A stretch of 60,698 nucleotides of DNA from Phascolarctobacterium sp. (GTDB lineage: Bacteria > Bacillota > Negativicutes > Acidaminococcales > Acidaminococcaceae): NCBI GenBank assembly GCA_004558595.1, contig SFCN01000007.1:1-60698 (forward strand), given 5' to 3'. Below are positions 41,154-50,213 of this stretch, piece by piece. A program made the translations under genes and the position numbers. Below the pieces are notes generated by a model. The model ran no database searches. It was not told the origin of the DNA and saw nothing but the letters and a program-made list of their open reading frames with translations. The stretch's first letter is position 1, and the number at the start of each line of letters is the position of its first letter.

Positions 41154-41172
41154 AAAGATAACGAAACAAAAA

Positions 41173-42225
41173 TCAATCAACTAATTCCATCTTAGGATTA
41201 GGATTGTACTTGCGTCCGGCTTTGGCACAATCCTTGCCATTCACCTTCACGATATCGGCAGTAAAATTAATATTACCATCGAAGAAGGAGGAGCCTACGG
41301 CATAGGTATCAACGGGCACGCCCATTTCCTCAAAGGCTGCCACACGAGCAGCATCAAAGCCACCGGAAACAATAATCTTCACATGGTTAAAGCCCTCTGC
41401 GTCCAGAGCACGGCGTACATTGCAAACTAGCTCCTTGCATACACCGGTGGGCTTGAAGGTGCCGATTTGGGTCCACAGGCTCTTGTCCACCATGGAGCCG
41501 GAGGTATCCAGGCGTACACCGGCCAGCTTTTTGCCCAGCTTGCGAGCAACGGCCAAGGAAGTGTTCACACAGTCATTATCAAAATCGACCAAAGCGATAC
41601 GAGCAATGGATGGGTCCACATACTTATCAAAGGCAGAGGTCGCTGCAACAGTATCACCGTTGTAGGAAGCGATCAGAGCATGGGGGATGGTGCCCAAGCC
41701 CCTGCCACCGCTAGCTAGAGCGTTAGCATCAGTGGAGAAGCCCTTGATACCGCCAATTTTAGCAGCGTAGCCATCGGATTCTTGGGTTTGGTAAATGTCA
41801 TAACGAGCAGGGAAGAAGAGCACGGGCTTGCCATTAGCGGCCTTGACAACTTTGCGTACATTGGTAGCGATGCGGCTTTGACGAGCCAAAATACCTAAAT
41901 ACAAGGTTTCCAAATGAGCGAAATCAGCGTAATCGCCTTCAATGGTCATTACAGTTTCCCATTCATCAACCTCTTCGCCATCATGAAGAGAATGAATAAC
42001 GATATTTTCCGGATGGAAGGCACATGTTTTAATAAGGGCGATAACCTCATCAGTGCCGCAAACAACCACATGATCACGAGCAAAAACCTGCATTAAAACA
42101 CGGGGATGATAATTATCACCATTTAAAATCTCCGCAGAGCGGATAAAATATGCATCAGTATAGTAACCAGCTTTAATTTTGTCTACAGGAAAGCTGAAGC
42201 TTTCAACAGGTAGTCTCTTTGTCAT
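41173..42225 (-). CDS. Nicotinate phosphoribosyltransferase
   Basis: A 350-residue protein of the nicotinate/quinolinate phosphoribosyltransferase fold. Recognisable parts are KAGYYTDAYFIRS at the start, the active-site segments FFPARYDIY and GIKGFSTDANALASGGRGLGTIPHA split over about residues 155-180, VRLDTSGSM and VSGGFDAARVAAFEE near the phosphate site. It recycles nicotinate to nicotinate mononucleotide for NAD synthesis. Shorter than E. coli PncB, typical of the Firmicutes/archaeal subtype. RBS GGGAGG. Upstream of hydF on the same strand. Confidence 0.9.
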   Translation of the reverse strand: MTKRLPVESFSFPVDKIKAGYYTDAYFIRSAEILNGDNYHPRVLMQVFARDHVVVCGTDEVIALIKTCAFHPENIVIHSLHDGEEVDEWETVMTIEGDYADFAHLETLYLGILARQSRIATNVRKVVKAANGKPVLFFPARYDIYQTQESDGYAAKIGGIKGFSTDANALASGGRGLGTIPHALIASYNGDTVAATSAFDKYVDPSIARIALVDFDNDCVNTSLAVARKLGKKLAGVRLDTSGSMVDKSLWTQIGTFKPTGVCKELVCNVRRALDAEGFNHVKIIVSGGFDAARVAAFEEMGVPVDTYAVGSSFFDGNINFTADIVKVNGKDCAKAGRKYNPNPKMELVD

Positions 42226-42270
42226 TTTCAGGGCCTCCCAAAAATTTTCTTTAATTACACTATTCTAGCG

Positions 42271-42298
42271 TTGAATGTGATTAAAAATATGATACAAT
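42271..42298 (+). promoter_or_regulatory. Promoter for the glycosyltransferase-dprA-topA run
   Basis: TTGAAT, 16 bases, TACAAT with an extended TGA before the -10. Confidence 0.5.
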
Positions 42299-42367
42299 AA
42301 TAACGCTGCTTATTCAAGCCCTATATGCGAATTTTTGTGTTCTTTTTCTTAAAGAGATGGTGTAAGT

Positions 42368-43441
42368 ATGGCTAATAATAGTAAAAAATATACGGTGCTT
42401 CTTCTGTCAGCACCCATAGGCTCCGGGCACAGACTGTGCTATTTATGGATTTTGGGCTGCTGTCCTTGGCTATATGAGCTGGCCTATAAATGGGGTGATA
42501 ACCAAAAGGGCTCTCTATGGCTGCGTGGCTTAATTAACCGAACCTTGGCCTGTTTAGGTGGAAGCTTTTTACGTGGTGTGCATCCCGATGCAGTTATTGC
42601 GACCCATGCTACTCCGGCAGGAATCATGAGCTATTATAAAAGAAAGCATCCAGAGATATTTTTAGGAGCGGTGATAACTGATTTTACGGTGCATAAATGG
42701 TGGCTAGTAGAGGGTGTGGACGCTTATTTTGTTGCGGATGCACTCTTAAAGGAGAAAATTACCGTGCCCAGTCAGGTATATGCTTTTGGTATACCTGTGC
42801 GTCAAGCCTTACAAAATAATGATTATACCGCTTGTCGCGAGAAGTACGGCTGGTCTGATAAGGAGAAGGTGTGCCTTATAATGGGCGGTGGCGAGGGCCT
42901 GTTGCCTATGGAGGAAATGCTTAAGGCATTACGCTCTGCCAAGCTGCAAAATTTACGCTTGATAGCCATCACCGGGCATAATGAGGGCTTGGCCCAAAAA
43001 TTACGTCAGCACTTCGTAGCGAAAAATCAAGCTTCAAATAGTATTTTTAACACTGCTAATCCTGAGAATTTTGGTCATTACCAACAGGATACTGCTATAG
43101 AAATCTACGGATTTCGAGATGATGTGCCGCAAATGCTGGCAGCCGCGGATATGATTATTACCAAAGCTGGTGGGCTTACTTGTGCCGAGGTTTTGGCATC
43201 GGGCTTGAAGCTACTTATTTATAAGCCCTTGCCCGGACAGGAGCAGGGGAACGCCAGCTTTTTACAAAATCATTATGGTGCACAGGTTTGTCAAAATACA
43301 GCTGAGCTAGTAGAGTCTGTGAAGGAGCTGCTTGCCAAGGATGAGCATCTATTTATGAAAAAGCCCTTGGGAAATCCTTTTGCAGCAGAGCAGATTTGTG
43401 CTTTGGTGCTAGAGAAGCTGGCCAAGAAAAATATTGTTTAA
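42368..43441 (+). CDS. MGDG-synthase/UgtP-like diacylglycerol glycosyltransferase, internally deleted
   Basis: A 357-residue GT-B glycosyltransferase related to UgtP and plant MGDG synthases. The C-terminal donor domain is intact: MGGGEGLLPMEEML, EIYGFRDDVPQMLAAADMI and ITKAGGLTCAEVLASG. The N-terminal domain starts properly with LLLSAPIGSGHR but jumps at once to CYLWILGCCPWLYELAYKWG, a segment that in relatives lies some 45-50 residues later. The missing part includes the helix after GSGH that supports the active site. Relatives transfer glucose or galactose to diacylglycerol to make membrane glycolipids. The gap is in frame, so the protein is made but may be inactive. Confidence 0.75.
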   Translation: MANNSKKYTVLLLSAPIGSGHRLCYLWILGCCPWLYELAYKWGDNQKGSLWLRGLINRTLACLGGSFLRGVHPDAVIATHATPAGIMSYYKRKHPEIFLGAVITDFTVHKWWLVEGVDAYFVADALLKEKITVPSQVYAFGIPVRQALQNNDYTACREKYGWSDKEKVCLIMGGGEGLLPMEEMLKALRSAKLQNLRLIAITGHNEGLAQKLRQHFVAKNQASNSIFNTANPENFGHYQQDTAIEIYGFRDDVPQMLAAADMIITKAGGLTCAEVLASGLKLLIYKPLPGQEQGNASFLQNHYGAQVCQNTAELVESVKELLAKDEHLFMKKPLGNPFAAEQICALVLEKLAKKNIV

Positions 43442-43513
43442 AATATTGCCACTTGACCGATAGAGTTTTCTTCATTATAATGAGATAAAAATTACCCTGT
43501 GTTCACGGACTAG

Positions 43514-43546
43514 GCTGCCGGACCAAGCAAGGCTTGGTCCCCAGCA
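43514..43546 (+). other. Stable hairpin in the leader of dprA
   Basis: GCTG-CC-GGACCAAGC, loop AAG, GCTTGGTCC-CC-AGC: a perfect 9-bp stem extended by an outer 3-4 bp stem. No T tract follows, so it is not a standard terminator. It ends about 18 bases before the dprA binding site. Confidence 0.55.
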
Positions 43547-43572
43547 GTAAAATCTTTATAAGGATGCAAGAG

Positions 43573-44706
43573 ATGGATATATTAGATAATTTTTACTTAG
43601 CTGCTCTGTGTGCGGTGGGCGGCTTGGGACGAGCCAAAATTATTAAGCTTGTGCAGGCCCTGGGCTCGGCACAAGCTGTGTATGAGGCGGAGTCCCAGCA
43701 GCTTATGGCAACAGGAATTGTGAAGGAGGATGCTGTGGCCAACTTCCTGAGCAAAAGGCGTAAGGAGGTGCCGGTACGGCTGCAGCGTTTTTGCGAACAG
43801 CAGGGCGTGGCTCTGCTGAGCTATCGAGATGCTGCATATCCTCAATCCTTGCTGCAAATCGCGGATCCTCCTCTAGCTCTCTATGTGAAGGGCGAGCTGC
43901 CCACAGCGGGCTACGCTGTGGCGGTGGTGGGCTCGCGAGAATGCACCGGCTACGGTATTAAGGCGGCCAAGACCTTTACCAAGGCCTTGGCTCTGCGGGG
44001 CATTCCCATTATAAGCGGTGGAGCTCGCGGCATTGATACCCAAGCTCATGAGACTTGCCTGAGCGTGGGCGGAAAGACGGTGGCTGTATTGGGCTGTGGC
44101 CTTGATATCGCCTATCCAGAGGAGAATGCCAGCCTTTTTGAGCGTATTGTCCGCAATGGCGGCGCAGTCATCAGTGAGTACGCGCCGGGAACCAAGCCCT
44201 TGGCCAAGAATTTTCCTGCTCGCAATCGCATTATCGTGGGGCTTGCTCAGGGAGTGCTAGTGGCGGAGGCCAAGCAGAAAAGTGGTGCCATTATTACAGC
44301 TAATATCGCTGCTGACGAGGGCCGCGAGGTTTACTGCGTACCGGGAAATATCTTTGAAAGTACTAGCGCAGGCTGCCATGAGCTGATTCGCACAGGAGCT
44401 AAGCTGGTGGATAAGGCGGAGGATATTTTAGAGGACAAGCTTCAGTGGGAGCTGGCTCGCAAGGAAAGAATTACCCAGCCTTCCATATTTGATTTTGTAA
44501 GCACAGAGGTGGAAGAAGAGCCCAAAGCGCAAACCTCTGAGCTGGGAGCCAAGCTGTTAGAGCTTTTGCAAGTGGGTAGCTTGCCCTTGGAGAAGCTGGT
44601 GGAGGATAGTGGAGCCGATTTTGCCAGCGTAAGCATGGAGCTTTTGGAGCTTCAGGGTGCGGGCTTGGTTGGGCAAAACCAAGCAATGCACTACTACCGT
44701 AGGTAG
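43573..44706 (+). CDS. dprA: DNA-processing protein DprA
   Basis: A 377-residue protein. The Rossmann-like DprA core runs from VVGSRECTGYGIKAAK through SGGARGIDTQAH, AVLGCGLDIAYPEEN, FPARNRIIVGLAQGVLVAEA and SGAIITANIAADEGREV, CVPGNI, all diagnostic. An N-terminal helix-hairpin-helix-like region and a C-terminal winged-helix domain (about 320-377) flank it. DprA loads RecA on incoming single-stranded DNA during transformation. Start taken at the ATG nine bases after AAGG; an ATG three codons earlier is almost on top of the binding site. Confidence 0.94.
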   Translation: MDILDNFYLAALCAVGGLGRAKIIKLVQALGSAQAVYEAESQQLMATGIVKEDAVANFLSKRRKEVPVRLQRFCEQQGVALLSYRDAAYPQSLLQIADPPLALYVKGELPTAGYAVAVVGSRECTGYGIKAAKTFTKALALRGIPIISGGARGIDTQAHETCLSVGGKTVAVLGCGLDIAYPEENASLFERIVRNGGAVISEYAPGTKPLAKNFPARNRIIVGLAQGVLVAEAKQKSGAIITANIAADEGREVYCVPGNIFESTSAGCHELIRTGAKLVDKAEDILEDKLQWELARKERITQPSIFDFVSTEVEEEPKAQTSELGAKLLELLQVGSLPLEKLVEDSGADFASVSMELLELQGAGLVGQNQAMHYYRR

Positions 44707-44723
44707 GGGGAAAGGAAATGACG

Positions 44724-46898
44724 ATGAATCTGGTTATCGTGGAATCTCCCACGAAATCCAAGACTATAGAAAAATTTTTAGGAAAAAATTATAAGGTCAA
44801 GGCTTCCATGGGACATCTGCGTGATCTGCCCAAGAGCACCTTCGGTGTTGATGTGGAGCATGATTTTGAGCCTAAGTACATCAATATTCGTGGTAAGGGT
44901 GATTTAATTAAGGAGCTCAAAACCTTGGCTAAAAAGGCCGATAAAGTCTATCTGGCGACTGACCCTGACCGTGAGGGCGAGGCTATTAGCTGGCATCTGG
45001 CCCATATTTTGGATTTGGATGAACAGCAAAATTGTCGCATCGAGTTCCATGAGATTACAGGTGCAGCTGTGAAGGACGCTATTAAGCATCCTCGTACCAT
45101 TGATATGGATATGGTTAATGCCCAGCAGGCACGGCGTATTTTAGACCGTATTGTGGGCTACGAATTGAGCCCGTTGCTGTGGCGTAAGATTCGTAAGGGC
45201 TTGAGCGCTGGCCGTGTGCAATCCGTGGCGGTAAAGATTGTCGCTGACCGTGATCGGGAAATCGAGGCCTTTGTACCCGAGGAGTATTGGACCATCAATG
45301 CCAAGCTGCGTGAAAGCGCTAAGGCGCCAATTTTTGAAGCTGAGGCAGTGAAGTACAAGGGTAAAAAGCTGGAGCTGAAGAACGCTGAGGAGGCTCACGA
45401 GGCAGAGGCAGCCTTAGCTGCGGCAAAATATATCGTCAGCAAAGCGGAGCGCAAGGAGCGGAAGCGTCATCCCGTGCCTCCCTTTACTACCTCAAATTTA
45501 CAGCAGGAGGCCAATAAAAAGTTAAATTTCTCTGCTAAAAAGACCATGATGGTAGCACAGCAGCTTTATGAAGGCGTAAGCCTGGGCAAGGCCTCTGTGG
45601 GTCTCATTACCTACATGAGAACGGACTCCGTGCGTTTGGCTGATGTGGCCATTGAGGAGATTCGTGAATATATCAAGAATAATCTGGGCGGTGAATTTTG
45701 TTCGCCCAAGCCCAATCATTATAGCGCTAAAAAGAACGCTCAGGATGCTCATGAGGCTATACGTCCCACCAGCGTGCTGCGTACTCCCGATGAAATTGCT
45801 AAGTATTTGACCGTGGATCAGCTGAAGCTGTACACCTTGATTTGGAAACGGGCTGTGGCTAGCCAAATGAGCGATGCGGTGTATGATATGACCACGCTGC
45901 TCATTGACGCCGGTGATTATCAGCTGAGAGCCACTGGTTCTATTTTACGCTTCCCCGGCTTTTTGGCTATTAATACCAAGCTTAATGATGAGGAAAAGGA
46001 TAAATCCGTGCCCTATATCGAGGTTGGGAAGGAGCTGGTTCTGCACAAGCTTTTGCCCGCAGAGCAGCATTTCACCGAGCCTCCTGCTCACTTCACCGAA
46101 GCAACCCTTATCAAGGAGTTGGAGGAGAAGGGTATTGGTCGTCCCTCCACCTATGCACCTACTATTGTAACGATTATCAGTCGTGGCTATGTGGTGAAGG
46201 AGGGCAAGAAGCTTTTAATTACAGAGCTTGGTAATCAAACCACGGATATGCTGACGGAGTACTTCAAGAAGCTGATCAGCATCCATTTTTCTGCAGAAAT
46301 GGAAAGCGATTTGGATTTGATCGCTGAGGAGAAGGCTAATTGGGTTCAGGTTTTGAGCAAATTCTATACTCCTTTCATGGAGGATGTGAAGCGCTTTGAG
46401 CAGGAATGTCCGGCGTTGCCTCCGGCACCGCCCGAGGTCAGCGATGTGCAGTGCGAAAAATGTGGCGCCATGATGGTCATCAAGGAAGGGCGCTTCGGCA
46501 AATTTTTGGCCTGCCCAAATTTCCCTGATTGTCGTAATGCGAAGCCCATTGTGAAGAAAATAGGCGTGGCTTGTCCTGTATGTGGTGGAGAGATAATTGA
46601 GCGCAAGACTAAAACCGGTAAGGTTTTCTATGGCTGCGAAAAATATCCTGCCTGCGAGTATACAACTTGGGATTTGCCCTTAAACGAGGCTTGTCCTAAA
46701 TGTGGTCATATGCTGGTGGAGCACACTGATAGGAGCGGTCGCAAGCGTAAGTATTGCAGTAATCCGGAATGTACAGATGCAAGGCCGGTGCGAACGACTA
46801 TTGAAGCTAAGACAGCAGCAAGCTCTGCTACAAAGGTAGTGAAAAAAACCACAGCTAAAAAAACAACCACTAGAAAAAAAGCTATTCCTAAGGCCTAA
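44724..46898 (+). CDS. topA: DNA topoisomerase I
   Basis: A 724-residue type IA topoisomerase. The TOPRIM domain has VIVESPTKSKTIEKFLG and TDPDREGEAISWHL; the catalytic Tyr is in GLITYMRTDSVRL (about residue 297). Three C-terminal zinc-ribbon-like motifs follow (CEKCGAMM, CPVCGGEI, CPKCGHML, each with a second Cys pair), then a Lys/Thr-rich tail (KKTTAKKTTTRKK) that probably binds DNA. It relaxes negative supercoils. The start ATG is seven bases behind AAAGGA; an ATG two codons earlier leaves only one base. Confidence 0.96.
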   Translation: MNLVIVESPTKSKTIEKFLGKNYKVKASMGHLRDLPKSTFGVDVEHDFEPKYINIRGKGDLIKELKTLAKKADKVYLATDPDREGEAISWHLAHILDLDEQQNCRIEFHEITGAAVKDAIKHPRTIDMDMVNAQQARRILDRIVGYELSPLLWRKIRKGLSAGRVQSVAVKIVADRDREIEAFVPEEYWTINAKLRESAKAPIFEAEAVKYKGKKLELKNAEEAHEAEAALAAAKYIVSKAERKERKRHPVPPFTTSNLQQEANKKLNFSAKKTMMVAQQLYEGVSLGKASVGLITYMRTDSVRLADVAIEEIREYIKNNLGGEFCSPKPNHYSAKKNAQDAHEAIRPTSVLRTPDEIAKYLTVDQLKLYTLIWKRAVASQMSDAVYDMTTLLIDAGDYQLRATGSILRFPGFLAINTKLNDEEKDKSVPYIEVGKELVLHKLLPAEQHFTEPPAHFTEATLIKELEEKGIGRPSTYAPTIVTIISRGYVVKEGKKLLITELGNQTTDMLTEYFKKLISIHFSAEMESDLDLIAEEKANWVQVLSKFYTPFMEDVKRFEQECPALPPAPPEVSDVQCEKCGAMMVIKEGRFGKFLACPNFPDCRNAKPIVKKIGVACPVCGGEIIERKTKTGKVFYGCEKYPACEYTTWDLPLNEACPKCGHMLVEHTDRSGRKRKYCSNPECTDARPVRTTIEAKTAASSATKVVKKTTAKKTTTRKKAIPKA

Positions 46899-46935
46899 GC
46901 GCCTTCTAATATATTTCTAGCTAAAGGATAACAAG

Positions 46936-48252
46936 ATGAAACCAATTCATATTATTGGAGCCGGCTTGGCTGGCTGTGAGGCCGCCAATCAGGTTACTAA
47001 AATGGGGATTCCCGTTATTTTACATGAAATGCGTCCTGTGAAAAGCGACGCTGCCCATAAAACAGATTTTTTTGCGGAATTAGTGTGCAGCAATAGCCTG
47101 CGAGCTGCTAATATTGAGAATGCCGTAGGTCTTCTGAAGGAAGAAATGCGCCGCTTGGGCTCCTTGATTATGGAGCAGGCGGACAAGCATCAGGTACCGG
47201 CAGGGGGAGCCCTGGCGGTGGATAGGGAGGGCTTTGCTGCAGGGGTAACCCAGGCGGTGCAAAGCAATCCTTTGGTGACCATCGTTCATGAGGAGGTCAC
47301 CGATTTGGCAGCCTTGGAGGGTACGGTTATTGTGGCCAGCGGTCCTCTGACTAGCGATGCTCTTTCTGCCAATATTCAAGAGCTGCTGCAAAAGGAATAT
47401 TTCCATTTCTTTGATGCGGCTGCTCCCATTGTCACTGCCGAATCCTTGGATTACGACAAGGTTTACCGTGCTTCCCGCTATGATAAGGGCGGCGCTGATT
47501 ATTTGAACTGTCCTTTCTATACCAAGGAAGAATATGTGGCCTTCTGGCAAGCTTTGCGTGATGCTGAAAGCGCACCGGTGAAGGATTTCGAACACGATGT
47601 GTTCGAGGCCTGCATGCCCATCGAGGAAATGGCCGCCAGAGGCGAGGATACCATGCGCTTTGGTCCTCTTAAGCCCGTAGGGCTTATAGACCCGCGCAAT
47701 GGTAAGGAGGCCTATGCGGTGGTGCAGCTGCGTCAGGACAATGCCGCTGCCTCCTTGTACAATATTGTGGGCTTTCAGACCCATCTCAAGTGGGGCGAGC
47801 AGAAGCGGGTCTTTGGCATGATTCCTGGCCTGGAGAAGGCGGAATTTGTGCGCTATGGCGTGATGCATAAGAATACCTATTTGAATTCTCCCCAGCTCTT
47901 GGATGAGCATTTTTGTCTGCGTCAAAATCAACGCTTCTACTTCGCCGGACAGATGACCGGTGTGGAGGGCTATGTGGAGTCGGCTGCCTCCGGACTTATG
48001 GCCGGCTTGGCGGCGGCTAGAGAGTCTCTTGGTCTGCCCAAGGTAGCTTTTCCGGCTGAGACTGCTCATGGAGCCTTGGCTAAATATATTAGCAATGAGT
48101 CCATTGAAAACTTTCAGCCCATGAATATTAACTTTGGCTTGCTTCCACCTCTTACTGCGCGCATTCGCAAGAAAAGGGAAAAGAATGCGCAGATTGCAGC
48201 AAGAGCCTTGGAGGCCTTGGCCGTTTTCCAAGAACAATTAAAGCAACAGTAA
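46936..48252 (+). CDS. trmFO: Folate-dependent tRNA (uracil-54) methyltransferase TrmFO
   Basis: A 438-residue FAD protein. The dinucleotide-binding motif GAGLAGCEAA is at the N-terminus; the family signatures CSNSLRAANIENAVGLLKEE (residues 53-72), FKEAYAVVQLRQD-type segment (GKEAYAVVQLRQDN) and GQMTGVEGYVESAASGL with a flavin-linked Cys region are all present. TrmFO makes 5-methyluridine at position 54 of tRNA using methylenetetrahydrofolate. The dprA-topA-trmFO-xerC order is conserved in Firmicutes. Confidence 0.96.
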   Translation: MKPIHIIGAGLAGCEAANQVTKMGIPVILHEMRPVKSDAAHKTDFFAELVCSNSLRAANIENAVGLLKEEMRRLGSLIMEQADKHQVPAGGALAVDREGFAAGVTQAVQSNPLVTIVHEEVTDLAALEGTVIVASGPLTSDALSANIQELLQKEYFHFFDAAAPIVTAESLDYDKVYRASRYDKGGADYLNCPFYTKEEYVAFWQALRDAESAPVKDFEHDVFEACMPIEEMAARGEDTMRFGPLKPVGLIDPRNGKEAYAVVQLRQDNAAASLYNIVGFQTHLKWGEQKRVFGMIPGLEKAEFVRYGVMHKNTYLNSPQLLDEHFCLRQNQRFYFAGQMTGVEGYVESAASGLMAGLAAARESLGLPKVAFPAETAHGALAKYISNESIENFQPMNINFGLLPPLTARIRKKREKNAQIAARALEALAVFQEQLKQQ

Positions 48253-48282
48253 TAAAAAATTCAGCTTTAAGCGAAATTTAAC

Positions 48283-48311
48283 TTGACAGAAAAGCAAGAT
48301 TAGTTTATTAT
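48283..48311 (+). promoter_or_regulatory. Promoter upstream of xerC
   Basis: TTGACA, 17 bases, TATTAT; an overlapping TATAAT three bases on would need a 20-base spacer. About 175 bases before xerC. Confidence 0.65.
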
Positions 48312-48347
48312 AATCGTGTAAATTTTCTAAATGCTGCTTCAAGGATG

Positions 48348-48377
48348 AACAGTGCTCTTCTGGAGCACTGTTTTTTT
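48348..48377 (+). terminator. Terminator hairpin between the xerC promoter and xerC
   Basis: AACAGTGCTC / GAGCACTGTT, perfect 10-bp stem with loop TTCTG, then seven Ts. A transcript from the promoter just upstream would be only about 55-60 bases long if terminated here. A 63-codon frame starts at 48345 inside this structure but is probably not translated usefully. Confidence 0.8.
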
Positions 48378-48496
48378 CTTATTCTGATAGCTGCATTGAG
48401 CAAGTATGTTAAATTAGATAATTGTGAACTATTAAAAAAATACTTGTATTCAGAAGATTTTTGTGCTAGGATATTGGCTGAGGAGTTGGTTTTTCG

Positions 48497-49405
48497 ATGG
48501 CTACTACTTTTGAACAGTATCCTGAAAGATTTTTGAATTATTTAGCCGTGGAAAAGGCTTGCTCTAAGCTGACTGTGGAAAACTACCGAAGGGATTTGGC
48601 TGCCTTTGCAAGCTTCTGGCGCGAAAGATGTCAGGGGCCTGCGCTGTGGGAACGGGTAACCGCTTTGGATATTCGTGCTTATCTGGTTTTTCTCAAGGAT
48701 GAAAGCTATGCTCGTCGCACCGTAGCTCGCAAGGTTTCAGCTTTGCGATCTTTTTATAAGTTTTTGGTGCGTGAGAATGTTTTGGATGCTAGTCCCTTGA
48801 CTAAGGTGCATTCGCCCAAGCTGGATAAAAGGCTGCCCTCATTTTTAGATGAGGTGGAAATTGATGGCCTGTTAACCCTTCCGGATCAAAAGCCTTTAGG
48901 TCGTCGTGACCAGGCCCTGTTGGAGCTTTTGTATGCTACTGGTTGCCGTGTAAGCGAGGTAGTGAGTTTGACGCTGGATCGCGTCGATTTAGGTAATCGC
49001 TTCGCTATCGTTCTCGGCAAGGGCAATAAGGAACGCTTGGTTCCGTTAGGGCATACTTGTTGTGAAGCATTAGCTGCCTATTACCCAATTAGGCAGGAGC
49101 TGATGCAAAAGTATGGAGCGGAGCAGCACGATTTCGTCTTTGTCAATAATCGAGGCGGTGTCTTGACTGATCGCAGTGTGCGACGTATTTTGGATAAATA
49201 TGTTGCTCGCTTGGCCATCAAAAAGCATGTGAGCCCCCATACTATTCGGCATACCTTTGCCACTCATTTATTGACCCACGGGGCAGATTTACGGGCGGTA
49301 CAGGAGCTTTTGGGACATGCTAATTTATCCACCACCCAAATCTATACCCATGTAACTACAGAGCGTATCGCTGCTGTCTATAAGCAGAATCATCCTAGAG
49401 CTTAG
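48497..49405 (+). CDS. xerC: Tyrosine recombinase XerC
   Basis: A 302-residue recombinase. The N-terminal SAM-like DNA-binding domain covers residues 1-95; the catalytic domain holds Arg in ATGCRVSEV, Lys in GKGNKERLVPLG, HTIRHTFATH, His in LLGHANLSTTQ and the nucleophile Tyr283 in QIYTHV. It resolves chromosome dimers at dif together with XerD. In Bacillus the gene at this locus (codV) is followed by clpQ, clpY and codY; here codY follows directly. ATG after GAGGAG. Confidence 0.93.
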   Translation: MATTFEQYPERFLNYLAVEKACSKLTVENYRRDLAAFASFWRERCQGPALWERVTALDIRAYLVFLKDESYARRTVARKVSALRSFYKFLVRENVLDASPLTKVHSPKLDKRLPSFLDEVEIDGLLTLPDQKPLGRRDQALLELLYATGCRVSEVVSLTLDRVDLGNRFAIVLGKGNKERLVPLGHTCCEALAAYYPIRQELMQKYGAEQHDFVFVNNRGGVLTDRSVRRILDKYVARLAIKKHVSPHTIRHTFATHLLTHGADLRAVQELLGHANLSTTQIYTHVTTERIAAVYKQNHPRA

Positions 49406-49425
49406 TTGAAATGAGGAGGAACATC

Positions 49426-50208
49426 ATGGAATTATTAGAAAAGACTAGAAAAATTAACAGATTACTGCAAAAGGGCGACAAAGTAGAATATAATGAAGTC
49501 GCCCAATTATTGCGCGATGTAATCGAAGCTAATACTTATATCGTTGGCAGCAAGGGTGAGGTTAAGGGCTATGCTCTCATTCATGAATTCGAATGCGATA
49601 TTATGCGTGAGCAGGTTTTGGATACCAAGACCTTCCCTGATGATTATTTGGACTTCATCATGCGTGTCAAGGAAACCTTGGCTAATATACCCCATGAGAA
49701 TCAAAACTGCTCTTTTATAACTCATACTAAATGTATTTTTAAGGATAAGATGACTACCGTGGTGCCCATTTATGGTAATGGCGAGCGCATCGGAACCTTG
49801 ATTGTCGCTAAATACGATGCTAGCTTTGACGATGAGGATTTGCTGCTGGCCGAATATGCGGCTACTGTTTTGGGCGTAGAAATCCTTCACGATAGAGAAG
49901 CGCAAGTGGCTGAGGATGCCCGTAAAAAGGCTATGGTTCAGGTGGCCTTTGATACTCTGTCCTATTCTGAGATGGAGGCCATTACCAATATTTTAGGTGA
50001 GCTCAACGGCTTTGAGGGCCTTTTAGTCGCTTCTAAAATCGCTGACCGCGTTGGTATTACTCGTTCCGTTATTGTCAACGCTCTGCGTAAATTTGAAAGC
50101 GCAGGCTTGATTGAAACTAAATCCTTGGGCATGAAGGGTACTTATATCCGTGTTCTTAATGATTTGCTATTTAAGGAATTGAAAAATAGAAATAAAAGCA
50201 GGCTTTAA
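49426..50208 (+). CDS. codY: GTP-sensing global regulator CodY
   Basis: A 260-residue protein with the standard CodY plan: an N-terminal GAF domain (about 1-155) that binds branched-chain amino acids, a linker helix, and a C-terminal winged helix-turn-helix VASKIADRVGITRSVIVNAL (residues 207-226) followed by FESAGLIETKSLGMKGTYI. CodY represses nutrient-acquisition and amino-acid genes when GTP and isoleucine are high. The start is the ATG after GAGGAGGAAC; an ATG five codons earlier would overlap this site. Probably cotranscribed with xerC and ended by a strong terminator. Confidence 0.96.
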   Translation: MELLEKTRKINRLLQKGDKVEYNEVAQLLRDVIEANTYIVGSKGEVKGYALIHEFECDIMREQVLDTKTFPDDYLDFIMRVKETLANIPHENQNCSFITHTKCIFKDKMTTVVPIYGNGERIGTLIVAKYDASFDDEDLLLAEYAATVLGVEILHDREAQVAEDARKKAMVQVAFDTLSYSEMEAITNILGELNGFEGLLVASKIADRVGITRSVIVNALRKFESAGLIETKSLGMKGTYIRVLNDLLFKELKNRNKSRL

Positions 50209-50213
50209 GGATC

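Noticed and set aside
47080..48237. A 385-codon open frame on the minus strand inside trmFO
   Set aside because: Fully contained in a well-conserved gene, with no recognisable protein motif.
48345..48536. A 63-codon frame in the xerC leader
   Set aside because: Its first codons form the terminator stem and T tract, and it overlaps the start of xerC. A leader peptide is conceivable but the sequence is not protein-like beyond the hydrophobic run created by the Ts.
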